A stretch of 34,808 nucleotides of DNA from CAYXVF01 sp964468125 (GTDB lineage: Bacteria > Myxococcota > XYA12-FULL-58-9 > CAYXVF01), in assembly GCA_964468125.1 (NCBI GenBank), contig CAYXVF010000068.1, positions 1 through 34,808 on the forward strand, in the 5' to 3' direction. Each line of letters begins with the position of its first letter. Position 1 is the first letter of the stretch. Under the pieces are notes generated by a model that did not search any database, was not told the origin of the DNA, and saw nothing but the letters and a program-made list of their open reading frames with translations. Shown here in pieces: positions 24,586 through 31,855 of this stretch. The position numbers and the translations under genes are program-made.

Positions 24586-24610
24586 TGGGGTCGGACCCCG
24601 TCCGGCCCCA
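24586..24610 (+). terminator. Strong intercistronic hairpin after pucA
   Basis: TGGGGTCGGAC-CCC-GTCCGGCCCCA: an 11-bp stem with one G:U pair and a 3-base loop. No U-tract follows, so it is probably an attenuator or RNA-stability element keeping antenna mRNA far more abundant than the downstream genes, as known for the puf and puc operons. Confidence 0.65.
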
Positions 24611-24661
24611 ATGACGTCATGAGCGTCGTCGCAGCGAGCGACACTGAACGGGAGCGGTCCG

Positions 24662-25969
24662 ATGATCCCTTACGCGCGTGTATTCGAGAACGAGCAAAAG
24701 GCTCGTGACGCCGTGTCAAAATTGACCGAGGGTGGAATCTCCGCCGATGCCGTTCTTCTGATCGAGCCGAGCGCAGGTGCTGACGCGGTCAAGAAGGCGA
24801 TCGACGAAGAGCGTCTACCTTACGAGCTCATCAACGTCGGGCCACAGGCGCTCGCGCAGGGGCACTTCATTGTTGCGGTCCGAGCGGCGCTCGGGCGCGG
24901 CAAAGCCGTCGTCGACGCTCTCGATGCAGCAGGGCCACTGAAAGTCACGCTGCCGAAGGTGAGCCGCAGCAGCCCGAGCCCACTCTCTGATCTCTTGGGG
25001 TTCCCGGTGCTGTCGGACTCAAAGTCCTACACGACGCTCTCCGATCACGACGCGTTTACCACCGACTGGTTCATGAGCCTTCTCACGAAAAGCCAGAAAC
25101 CCTGGTTTGGCGGCTTGTCCACACCGAAGAAGAATTGGACCTCGAGCATGGGGTTGCCACTCTTGACCAAGAGCGGTGGACCGGTGCTCCCCGGCAAGCT
25201 GCTGTCGCCGCCGCCGAAGGATTGGCGGACGAGCTTCAGCTACGCGCTGCTCGCTGAGCCGAACACGCGCTACCGACGCAAGCGCCCGGATCGGATCCCC
25301 TACGTGCGTGTCTACGGCACGGAACAAAGCGCCCGCGACGTAGTCGCGAAGCTCGCCGAAGTCGGCGTACCCACGAACGACGTGCTTCTCGTGGAGCCGA
25401 GTGCGGGAGCCGCGGCGATCAAGACCGCAATCGACGACCAGCGCTTACCCCTCGGGTTTCGGGGCGTGGGCGCGAAGGCGCTCGAAGCGGGGCAGTACAT
25501 CGTCTCGGTGCGCAGCGCCTTCGGCCAGGGCGAGGCGAATCTCGCCATACTCGACGCTTTCGAGCCGGTGGATGTGACTGTACCGGAAGTCAGCACGAGC
25601 AATCCGAGCCCCTTCTCCGATCTCATCGGCATGCCGGTGCTCGCCCTCGGACGCAGCAATACATCGCTATCCAAGCTGAAGCACTACACCGGATTCCTGG
25701 GCTTGCTCGCGAACGGCGGCAAAGCGTTCATGGGCGGCTTGTCCAAGCCCAAGAAGAACTGGACCTCGAGTCTCGGCTTCCCGCTTCTGACCAAGGACAG
25801 CAAACCGTTCTTCGGCGGCTTGTCCGCACCGAAGAAGAACTGGACGCGAAGCTTTGGCTTCCCGCTCCTGTCGAAGAATCCGGCACCGCTCTCCTCGCTT
25901 CTCGGCCTTCGCCCTCTCAGTGATGAGAGCAAGAAAGACGATGACGAGAACCGCGACCTCAGGGTGTAG
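24662..25969 (+). CDS. Unrecognised 435-aa protein, internally duplicated, inside the LH2 operon
   Basis: No family recognised. The protein is an in-frame duplication with an exact 210-residue period over at least the first 115 residues (IPYARVF at 2-8 against IPYVRVY at 212-218; SPSPLSDLLGFPVL against NPSPFSDLIGMPVL). Each half has an alpha/beta region (about 1-97 and 211-307) like a small YflT-like, ferredoxin-fold stress domain, followed by a low-complexity tail with a repeated motif GGLSxPKKNWTxSxGFPLLTK (starts near 146, 354 and 381, plus a diverged copy near 179). The tails are rich in aromatic, Pro and Lys residues, and there is no membrane helix or signal peptide. It starts at 24662 after a GGGAGCG site, 105 bases after pucA, and is followed by pucC (41 bases). 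A scaffold or antenna-assembly factor is plausible. Confidence 0.9.
   Translation: MIPYARVFENEQKARDAVSKLTEGGISADAVLLIEPSAGADAVKKAIDEERLPYELINVGPQALAQGHFIVAVRAALGRGKAVVDALDAAGPLKVTLPKVSRSSPSPLSDLLGFPVLSDSKSYTTLSDHDAFTTDWFMSLLTKSQKPWFGGLSTPKKNWTSSMGLPLLTKSGGPVLPGKLLSPPPKDWRTSFSYALLAEPNTRYRRKRPDRIPYVRVYGTEQSARDVVAKLAEVGVPTNDVLLVEPSAGAAAIKTAIDDQRLPLGFRGVGAKALEAGQYIVSVRSAFGQGEANLAILDAFEPVDVTVPEVSTSNPSPFSDLIGMPVLALGRSNTSLSKLKHYTGFLGLLANGGKAFMGGLSKPKKNWTSSLGFPLLTKDSKPFFGGLSAPKKNWTRSFGFPLLSKNPAPLSSLLGLRPLSDESKKDDDENRDLRV
25721..25876 (+). repeat. Tandem 81-bp repeats encoding the GGLSxPKKNW motif
   Basis: Residues 354-378 and 381-405 of the 435-aa protein are two near-identical copies, 27 codons apart, of a unit starting KxFxGGLSxPKKNW and ending GFPLL(T/S)K. 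Related copies lie at 146-170 and, diverged, near 179-198. Similarity is visible at DNA level, so duplication may be recent. Confidence 0.85.
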
Positions 25970-26010
25970 ACCACCTCGGAGGTGAGCAGAGCTAGCCGCG
26001 GGGAGGGCGG

Positions 26011-27453
26011 ATGAGTCGGCTCACAGATCGTTTGATGCACGCGTGGGTGTCCCTCGGACCCCGCTATCTGCCGTTCGCCGACGTTGCGACGCCGGACCTG
26101 CCTCTGAGTCGTTTGCTTCGACTCTCCCTATTTCAGGTTTCGGTGGGCATGGCGACCGTGCTGTTGGTCGGAACCCTCAATCGGGTCCTGATCGTCGAGC
26201 TCAACGTCCCCGCTTCCGTGGTGGGGATCATGGTGGCGTTGCCGCTCGTGTTTGCACCGTTTCGGGCGCTCATTGGCTACAACTCGGATACCCATCGCTG
26301 CGAGCTCGGCTGGCGGCGCGTGCCGTTCATTTGGAAGGGCACGGTGGCGCAGTTCGGTGGCTTCGCTTTCATGCCCTTTGCCTTGCTCGTGCTTGCGGGC
26401 AAAGGCGAGGTCGCGAACGGACCTGAGTGGCTGCCCGGTCTCGGTTACGCCGCCGCCGCATTGTCCTTCCTCCTCGTAGGCGCGGGGCTCCATACGGTGC
26501 AGACCGCGGGGCTCGCACTCGCGACCGATCTCACGCCGCCCGAGTCCCATCCAAGGGTCGTCGGGCTGATGTACGTGACGCTTCTGCTCGGCACCATCGG
26601 TAGCGCCCTGCTCTTCGGTTTCGCGCTTCAGGACTTCAGCCCCGGTCGACTCGTGCAAGTGATTCAGGGCGCCGCCGTGATGACCTTGTTACTGAACCTG
26701 TTCGCGATGTGGAAGCAGGAGACGCGTAGACCCTTGCGAGGCCGCGCGCCACCCGCGCCCGATCCGAGTTTTGCCGAGTCTTGGGCCACTTTCTGCGAGG
26801 GCGAAGACACGCTTCGTCGATTGGTGATCGTCGGGGTTGGAACGATGGGCTTCGGTATGGCGGAAATCCTCCTCGAGCCCTTCGGGGGCCAGGTCCTGAG
26901 CTTTTCCGTCTCTGCGACCACCACGCTCACGGCGCTCCTCGCCTTTGGTGGCCTGCTCGGTTTTGCCTACGCGTCACACGTGCTCGGCAAAGGAGCGGAT
27001 GCCTATCGCGTCACCTGGACTGGCGCTCTCGTTGGAGTGCCCGGCTTCTTGATGGTCATGATGGCCGAGCCCATGGGCCTGCCCATCGTGTTTGTCGCCG
27101 GCAACTTCTTGATCGGCTTTGGTGGGGCGCTCTTTGGCCATGGCACCTTGACCGCGACGATGAATCGCGCGCCGAAGAACCAAGCGGGTCTCGCCCTCGG
27201 TGCCTGGGGCGCGGTGCAGGCGACCTCCGCCGGCGTTGCCATGGCGCTCAGCGGGGTCATGCGTGACGTCGTGAATTGGACCGCGGGCGAGACGACGGGC
27301 CGCGACGGTGCGGCGCTGGGATACCTCTCGGTCTATGCGCTCGAGATCGGTTTGTTGGTGCTCACGATGGTCGTGACCTTGCCACTCGCGCGCCGCGTGG
27401 CACGGCGACAAAACGCGGCTCCCTTGGCCGCGGAAGGAGGCGTCAGTGGCTGA
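26011..27453 (+). CDS. pucC: PucC-family transporter for light-harvesting complex assembly
   Basis: 480 residues with about 12 membrane helices, the major-facilitator fold of the PucC/LhaA (BCH2) family, which is needed for assembly of LH1 or LH2 and possibly moves bacteriochlorophyll. Family signatures are plain: LSLFQVSVGMATVLLVGTLNRV (38-59), VELNVPASVVG, LPLVFAPFRALIGYNSDTHR (77-96), WRRVPFIWKG (100-109) and GLALATDLTP (166-175). GGGAGGGCGG precedes the ATG at 26011. Its 3' end overlaps the deformylase gene by 8 bases. Placement after pucBA supports an LH2-specific role (pucC), though LhaA-type relatives serving LH1 cannot be excluded by sequence alone. Confidence 0.93.
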   Translation: MSRLTDRLMHAWVSLGPRYLPFADVATPDLPLSRLLRLSLFQVSVGMATVLLVGTLNRVLIVELNVPASVVGIMVALPLVFAPFRALIGYNSDTHRCELGWRRVPFIWKGTVAQFGGFAFMPFALLVLAGKGEVANGPEWLPGLGYAAAALSFLLVGAGLHTVQTAGLALATDLTPPESHPRVVGLMYVTLLLGTIGSALLFGFALQDFSPGRLVQVIQGAAVMTLLLNLFAMWKQETRRPLRGRAPPAPDPSFAESWATFCEGEDTLRRLVIVGVGTMGFGMAEILLEPFGGQVLSFSVSATTTLTALLAFGGLLGFAYASHVLGKGADAYRVTWTGALVGVPGFLMVMMAEPMGLPIVFVAGNFLIGFGGALFGHGTLTATMNRAPKNQAGLALGAWGAVQATSAGVAMALSGVMRDVVNWTAGETTGRDGAALGYLSVYALEIGLLVLTMVVTLPLARRVARRQNAAPLAAEGGVSG

Positions 27454-27937
27454 CCGCACGATCCTCGAATACCCGGACGCCCGCCTGCGCGCGGCCGCGT
27501 CCCCGGTTGAATGCTTCGATGCGGACCTGCGTGCCCTTGTCGGCGATCTCGTGGACACGCTGCACGCAAAGTGCGCCCTGGGGCTGTGCGCGCCGCAGCT
27601 CGGCGCACCTCTGCAGGTGCTGGCGATCGATCTATCCGAAGACCAAAGCGAACCTCAGGTCTTCATCAACCCGGAGGTCATCTCGGCCACCGCCTGGGGG
27701 TTGGTGGAGGAGAGCTGCCTCTCGGTTCCGGACGTCGTCACCAACGTCTGGCGCGCCACTCAGATCCTGGTTCGGGCACGGGATGTCGACGGGGAGCCCT
27801 TTGAACGCCATTTGAAAATGATGGAGGCGGTCTGCGTCCAACACGAGATCGACCATTTCTCGGGCAAGCTCCTGGTGGATCGGCTCTGGTTCTGGCAGCG
27901 CTGGCGCTTGGGCTCGCGCTCGGAGGCCCACGCCTGA
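27446..27937 (+). CDS. def: Peptide deformylase, coupled to pucC
   Basis: 163 residues. The enzyme removes the formyl group from the N-terminal Met of nascent proteins. Three motifs are present: GLCAPQLG (46-53; Gln51), EESCLS (89-94; Cys91 metal ligand) and QHEIDH (132-137; His133 and His137 ligands, catalytic Glu134). Motif I GLCAP instead of GxGLAAPQ and EESCLS instead of EGCLS are slightly unusual, so this may be a divergent paralogue, not the housekeeping enzyme (usually beside fmt; fmt is not seen here). The GTG start overlaps the pucC stop by 8 bases, indicating translational coupling. The LH2 alpha N-terminal Met keeps a formyl or carboxyl group as B800 ligand, making a deformylase in this operon striking. 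The link is inferred. Confidence 0.93.
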   Translation: MADRTILEYPDARLRAAASPVECFDADLRALVGDLVDTLHAKCALGLCAPQLGAPLQVLAIDLSEDQSEPQVFINPEVISATAWGLVEESCLSVPDVVTNVWRATQILVRARDVDGEPFERHLKMMEAVCVQHEIDHFSGKLLVDRLWFWQRWRLGSRSEAHA

Positions 27938-27991
27938 GCGCCCTCGTGATCGTTGCTCGCGTCCCGGTCATCTGCTAGCGGCACCTCAGGC

Positions 27992-28006
27992 GCCCGTCCG
28001 ACGGGC
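27992..28006 (+). terminator. Hairpin after def
   Basis: GCCCGT-CCG-ACGGGC, a 6-bp GC stem 54 bases past the def stop and just ahead of the lipoprotein gene's ribosome-binding site. It could end the puc operon, but no U-tract follows. Confidence 0.3.
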
Positions 28007-28025
28007 AATTGAATGAGGACCTTCG

Positions 28026-28667
28026 ATGAAGACACCCTGCGTCGCGCTCGTCGCGCTTCTGCCGTGGACCGTCGCCTGCGGTGACGTTGAGCCCGACTGT
28101 CCCGCCGGCACCGAAGGCTGTGCCTGTCTCGACTCCGCTTGCGACGCGGGACTCGCTTGCGCCGCGGATGCGGTCTGTCGATCGGAGCGCGGGCGCCGGG
28201 TTTTCGTCACGTCGAGAACCTTCACGGGCAGTCTCTCGATGGACGACGCCGTCGGGCTCGAGGCCGCAGACCGCCTCTGCCAAGCGGCAGCAGACACGGC
28301 GGGGCTCGGTGGTCGTTTTGTCGCCTGGCTCTCCTCGGACTCGCTCGATGCGATCGACCGATTGCGGGACACGGGTCCCTGGCGTGTGGTGGGAACTGAG
28401 CAGGTCGCCTTCGCAACGCGCGAGGCGCTGCGCGAGATCCCAGAGTTCGCCATCGACCGCACGGAGGGGGGCGTGCTCATAGGGGGGAGCAACCTCGTCT
28501 GGACCGGCACCGCGGTCGGCGGAGTGGCTCAGGAAACCTGCGGTGGCTTTGCGAGCACCGCGGTCACCGCCACCATGGGTTTTGCCTTTTCGAGCGGCGA
28601 GCAATGGACCGAGGCCGAGACCCGGGCCTGCAACATTCAGGCACGCCTGTATTGTTTCGAACAGTGA
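28026..28667 (+). CDS. DUF1554-like lipoprotein
   Basis: 213 residues with a lipoprotein signal (MKTPCVALVALLPWTVAC; lipobox ending at Cys18). A short Cys-rich stretch (about 25-52, CPAGTEGCACLDSACDAGLAC) resembles a disulfide-linked knot. From about residue 56 the rest (RRVFVTSRTFTGSL, DRLCQAAADTAGL, FVAWLSS, C-terminal ACNIQARLYCFEQ) fits the DUF1554 family found in Leptospira and in many myxobacterial surface lipoproteins, whose function is unknown. GAGGACC is the ribosome-binding site. It is encoded after the puc operon but separated by a hairpin, so a role in photosynthesis is unlikely. Confidence 0.85.
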   Translation: MKTPCVALVALLPWTVACGDVEPDCPAGTEGCACLDSACDAGLACAADAVCRSERGRRVFVTSRTFTGSLSMDDAVGLEAADRLCQAAADTAGLGGRFVAWLSSDSLDAIDRLRDTGPWRVVGTEQVAFATREALREIPEFAIDRTEGGVLIGGSNLVWTGTAVGGVAQETCGGFASTAVTATMGFAFSSGEQWTEAETRACNIQARLYCFEQ

Positions 28668-28713
28668 CGATTTCCCCTCGTCAGAATCGATCGCTTTCAG
28701 GTAGAGCCGGCGC

Positions 28714-29616
28714 ATGAACGCCGAGGTCCTTCGACTCCTGTACGTGACGTTGACTGTCGGAGCGGGCGTCACCTTCCTCCTCTTTTTGCTGGTGCAGAGT
28801 CGTCGGCACTTTCTCGCCCGGAGGCAGCGGCTCGCTGAAATTCACCTCACCGATGCGGTGGATGCGGCGCCACCGGGACCGGACCCCTACGGAGCGGCCA
28901 AGCGGCTGGGTTTCGAGTCGATCCAGAACCAGTTCACGATCACCCGCCGGGTCCTGATCCCACTCGTGCTCGTTCTGACTCTGATGGTGGCGAGTCTTCC
29001 CTTCATGAACCGGGTGCCCGCGGCGACGGTCTCGCTGGTCGTCGGCGCCTATACGGTGCTGATCGGCATCGCCGCCCGGCCGTTCATCGAGAACCTGATC
29101 GCGGGCTTTGTGATCTCGACCTCAAAGGTCCTACGCATCGGGGACACGGTGAAGATCGAGGAGTTCTACGGGACCATCGAGGACATCAATCCAACACACA
29201 CGACGATCAAGCTCTGGGATTGGCGTCGCTACGTGGTGCCGAACAAACGCATGCTCGAGATCGAGTTCACGAGCTACTCGCTCCATGACGAGCACGTCTG
29301 GGCCTGCGTAATGTTCTGGGTCGATCCGGAAGCAGAACTCGACCTGGTCGAGCGTCTCGCGGTGGAGGCGGCGCGCGCGAGTCCCCATTGGACGGGGCAG
29401 AGCGATCCTTCGTTCTGGGTGATCGGCTGCGAGCGCGACGCCCTCGAGTGTTGGATCGCCGCGTGGACTGCGAGCCCCGCCGACGCCTGGGAGCTCCGCT
29501 CGGAGACGGCGCGAGGATTGATGACTCGCTTGCGTGCTCACGGCATCGGAACTCAGGGCTTCCGCGTCAAAACCGGCTCGAGTGCCGCTCGCGTGCCCGC
29601 AAGCATCGCCTCTTGA
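28714..29616 (+). CDS. MscS-family mechanosensitive channel-like protein
   Basis: 300 residues. Three membrane segments (about 7-29, 80-102 and 104-125) are followed by the MscS core: ARPFIENLIAGFVISTSKVLRIGD (112-135) and the beta domain ending in YVVPNKRMLEIEFTSYS (about 170-188). The C-terminal part is the soluble chamber. MscS channels release solutes under osmotic downshock; short members with few helices may also sense small molecules, and channel gating is not shown here. It overlaps the opposite-strand gene at 29553-30149 at its 3' end by 64 bases (convergent), an unusual arrangement suggesting a poorly conserved terminus on one of them. Confidence 0.88.
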   Translation: MNAEVLRLLYVTLTVGAGVTFLLFLLVQSRRHFLARRQRLAEIHLTDAVDAAPPGPDPYGAAKRLGFESIQNQFTITRRVLIPLVLVLTLMVASLPFMNRVPAATVSLVVGAYTVLIGIAARPFIENLIAGFVISTSKVLRIGDTVKIEEFYGTIEDINPTHTTIKLWDWRRYVVPNKRMLEIEFTSYSLHDEHVWACVMFWVDPEAELDLVERLAVEAARASPHWTGQSDPSFWVIGCERDALECWIAAWTASPADAWELRSETARGLMTRLRAHGIGTQGFRVKTGSSAARVPASIAS

Positions 29617-30149
29617 TGCGCCCGGACTTGGGCGCGCCCTTTGACCTGTGAGCCGAGAGCGGCGATGGCGCCGACGGTGCCAATGAAGGGAATGGTGTAG
29701 AGGGCGCCGAGGGCGAGGTTCTTGCGCGCGCTCTCGAACGCGGCGCGACGAAAGCCCGGCGAGTCAGAGAGTGCACCCGCAGCGCCCTGGCCCGCGGCCG
29801 CGACCAGGTAGGGCGTCGACGAAGTGAGCAAGCCGAGGGCGGACCATCCACCAAAGCCCATCGCGAGTAGGGCGGGCACCGCGGCGATCCCGCCCGGCGT
29901 GACGAGCGACAGCACGGCGGCTAGGCTCGAGACGAGGCTCAGTGCGATGCTGCGCTTGGCCTGGAGCGCGCCGCTCCCGTCGTAGACCCGCTCCGTGTCT
30001 GCCGTGGCGAATCCAAGGGCGTGATTGAGCGCGCGTCGCGAGCGCGGAAAGTGCCGCGCGAGAAAGCCGTTGCCCGGGCGCTCCTCTGCGCGAGAGACGA
30101 TGGACGCCGCCTTGTTCTCGACCCACGCGAGAACGCCTCCGATGGACAC
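29553..30149 (-). CDS. Unknown small membrane protein
   Basis: 198 residues, not recognised. The sequence has hydrophobic segments (about 66-82, 87-105 and 145-165, ALSLVSSLAAVLSLV, IAAVPALLAMGFGG, LGALYTIPFIGTVGAIAAL) with a charged N-terminal third (RAEERPGNGF, RHFPRSRRAL). GTG start with a weak GGAG site. It is convergent with the MscS-like gene, overlapping it by 64 bases. A 9-bp inverted repeat lies in its leader. Function unknown. Confidence 0.7.
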   Translation of the reverse strand: MSIGGVLAWVENKAASIVSRAEERPGNGFLARHFPRSRRALNHALGFATADTERVYDGSGALQAKRSIALSLVSSLAAVLSLVTPGGIAAVPALLAMGFGGWSALGLLTSSTPYLVAAAGQGAAGALSDSPGFRRAAFESARKNLALGALYTIPFIGTVGAIAALGSQVKGRAQVRAHQEAMLAGTRAALEPVLTRKP

Positions 30150-30178
30150 CGGTGCACTCCGATTGAGCTGTTGGGGTG

Positions 30179-30215
30179 AAGGAAGAGAACGGGCGGCTCT
30201 TTCCAGCTCTTCCTT
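30179..30215. promoter_or_regulatory. Inverted repeat upstream of the small membrane protein gene
   Basis: AAGGAAGAG (30179-30187), 19 bases, CTCTTCCTT (30207-30215): perfect 9-bp arms, 30 bases upstream of the GTG start at 30149. It could be an operator or leader hairpin. Confidence 0.35.
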
Positions 30216-30270
30216 ATCGCGTTTTCCGCGCGGAGGGTTCGTGAGAAATCCGTCGAGTGCGTCGAGCGAA

Positions 30271-30345
30271 TTGACTCACACTTAAGGTTACCGAAGCGCC
30301 AGATTTAGCGAATCGTTGACTCACAATTCCTGGTTACCGAGCTGG
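30271..30345 (+). repeat. Two direct repeats typical of IS21-type element ends
   Basis: TTGACTCACA..GGTTACCGA occurs at 30271-30294 and again at 30316-30340, 45 bases apart, with related flanks (AGCGAAT ahead of each). IS21-family ends carry multiple repeats of about 20 bp. They sit just ahead of transposase remnants, so they mark an end of a decayed element. Confidence 0.65.
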
Positions 30346-30361
30346 CCCGAAATATGGGGCC

Positions 30362-30490
30362 ATGATGAGTTCTGGAGCGATTCAGGAGTACGTAGGCGCG
30401 ATACAGCGACGCTACGACGCAGCGAGTAGTCGTTGGGAGAAATCGGAGATTCTGGATGAGATTTGCAGGACTGTGACTTTTCAGGATCAT
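30362..30490 (+). pseudogene. N-terminal remnant of a transposase/integrase
   Basis: The first 43 or so codons (AIQEYVGAIQRRYDAAS, EKSEILDEIC) match the start common to a group of DDE transposases that open with a Y..AI..RY..AS...K..ILDE.C pattern. After about residue 44 the reading frame continues but no longer resembles a transposase. It is a broken copy, flanked by direct repeats on the left and an oppositely oriented IS21 piece on the right. Confidence 0.55.
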
Positions 30491-30780
30491 GACGCCACCG
30501 CGTTTAAGGATGAGGGTCGTAAGAATCGCAGTGGCAACTGGACCATCTCGCCACTTGGTTTCGCTGAGCTGGCTTCGGAGTCGATTGCGTGGCGAATGAT
30601 CGACTCGAGTCGGTTGACGTTGATAAGCTCGAAGTTCAGGGCGTGCCGGAACGCCGCTTCGATGCGCTCTGCACCGTATCGTTCGACCAAGCGCATGAGC
30701 TTCTGGGCCGGTCGAAGCTTCGTCCAAGGGAAATCGCCACTGAGAAGCCTCGAGGTGAACTCGCCAGAAGTTCTGAGCGC
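30487..30780 (-). pseudogene. C-terminal fragment of an IS21-family IstA transposase
   Basis: Read on the minus strand, 97 codons from an in-frame stop at 30781-30783 hold PWTKLRPAQKLMRLVERYGA, ERIEAAFRHALNF and a tail LPLRFLRPSS, the pattern of the IstA C-terminus. The catalytic DDE core and N-terminus are missing, as is istB, so this is a dead fragment. Related residues (FEAHERSELL) appear in another frame just upstream, suggesting a frameshift. Confidence 0.65.
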
Positions 30781-31010
30781 TCATGCGCTTCAAATTCGAG
30801 GAAGGGCTTTTTTCGTGTAGTGCCGTGAACTCGAAGTCCCGCGACATCGGAGCACACGTGCGTGGGCACACAAGCGATCGTCGAGCTATGGCGCCAGGTC
30901 GACGGTCTTTATCTACAGGTCTCGCATGAAGTGCGTGAACAGCGAACTCCACAGATTCCCCAATAGTTTACACAACACCTCTCCGTAGCAACTCAGTGTC
31001 GGCGGGGCAG

Positions 31011-31178
31011 CTAGTCGTCGCAAGGCGCAGCGCCGGTGTCGAGTTCGTTGCGCCAGTGCGACTCGATTTGGAATTGGCTCGACGCGAAGCGCTCAACTAG
31101 CGCTGTGCAATTGTCGGGTGGATTGTCGCCGTCGAGCATTTTGGGGAACACCGCATAAGGCGTCGGACTTCGCGCCAT
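31011..31178 (-). CDS. Possible 55-aa open frame or gene fragment
   Basis: A coding-like frame starting MARSPTPYAVFPK and ending TGAAPCDD. No family was recognised and no clear ribosome-binding site was seen. Apart from this frame the whole 30781-31271 stretch holds no gene I can support. It may be the tail of a decayed protein in the transposon graveyard. Confidence 0.25.
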   Translation of the reverse strand: MARSPTPYAVFPKMLDGDNPPDNCTALVERFASSQFQIESHWRNELDTGAAPCDD

Positions 31179-31271
31179 AGGTGCGAAGCGTGTTCTTCGT
31201 CATTCACCCAGGTCGGCAGTCATCCATCTTCGCGGCGAATGCCCATAGTATCTCGAACACGTGCGAAAAAA

Positions 31272-31661
31272 TTAGCAACCACACCGCGGAGTGTCGAGCT
31301 TCAAAAGAAGCCGCCGCTCCCCCACTTTCTCGATAGGTGGAGAGCGATGAATCGCTCCGCGGCCCTCGTTGCCCGGCCATGAGTGACCTTTGAGCAAGAC
31401 CACCGACCCCGGCTCTGCACGCTGCATGGTTGCTCCGTCGCGCAGCACCGCGAGATCGTTCCGGTCGAGGGTAGCTTTCAGCTCGAGCGGATGGGCGGCC
31501 AAGCGGCGATACGCCTGCTGAGCATGCTTTGAAAGGGTTCGACGAAGCACGGCGATATTTACATCGTCCTCGAGGACAGACTCCAACTCCTCACACGACG
31601 AAGCGAGGACGGCGCGCGAACACGGCCGCTCTTGCAAAAAGGAACTGCTCGTAGAACTCAT
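31272..31661 (-). CDS. DUF1826-like protein with internal deletion
   Basis: 129 residues. The C-terminal half (PGSVVLLKGHSWPGNEGRG, AIHRSPP, GERRLLLKLD) matches the end of the DUF1826 family, which is about 200 residues long and often found in zinc-regulated (Zur) gene sets. The N-terminal part (VNIAVLRRTLSKHAQQ) fits the family's start, but the middle segment, expected to hold the conserved RFHxD-type residues, is absent: LKATLDRND runs straight into LAVLRDGATMQRAEPG. It is in frame, so a shortened protein could be made, yet probably inactive. A perfect palindrome lies upstream. Next to transposon remains, deletion by recombination is likely. Confidence 0.6.
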   Translation of the reverse strand: MSSTSSSFLQERPCSRAVLASSCEELESVLEDDVNIAVLRRTLSKHAQQAYRRLAAHPLELKATLDRNDLAVLRDGATMQRAEPGSVVLLKGHSWPGNEGRGAIHRSPPIEKVGERRLLLKLDTPRCGC

Positions 31662-31690
31662 GCCCCGTTAAATAGTCAGCCTTGACTTAA

Positions 31691-31707
31691 ATGCAATTTT
31701 ATTGCAT
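31691..31707. promoter_or_regulatory. Perfect palindrome upstream of the DUF1826-like gene (Zur-like operator candidate)
   Basis: ATGCAAT-TTT-ATTGCAT, 7-bp arms, 30 bases upstream of the start at 31661. It overlaps a possible minus-strand -35 (TTGCAT, 31691-31696) with TATTTA (31669-31674) 16 bases on. AT-rich palindromes of this type bind Fur/Zur regulators; naming the regulator is inference from the neighbouring DUF1826 family. Confidence 0.45.
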
Positions 31708-31855
31708 CTGCGATATCGAAGCGACGCGCGGACGCGCCCCAATGCGAACCCCAGAAAACGAACGAACCCGGCGCCCCCGTTGACACGGATCGCGAGCTGT
31801 AGGATTGCCGACGCGGTCCGACCCGAAGGGAACCAAAAATTCAATCGGCGGAACG

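Noticed and set aside
30305..30952. 215-codon minus-strand frame across the transposon remains
   Set aside because: Another minus frame (30487-30780) carries the IstA pattern; this one shows no family motif.
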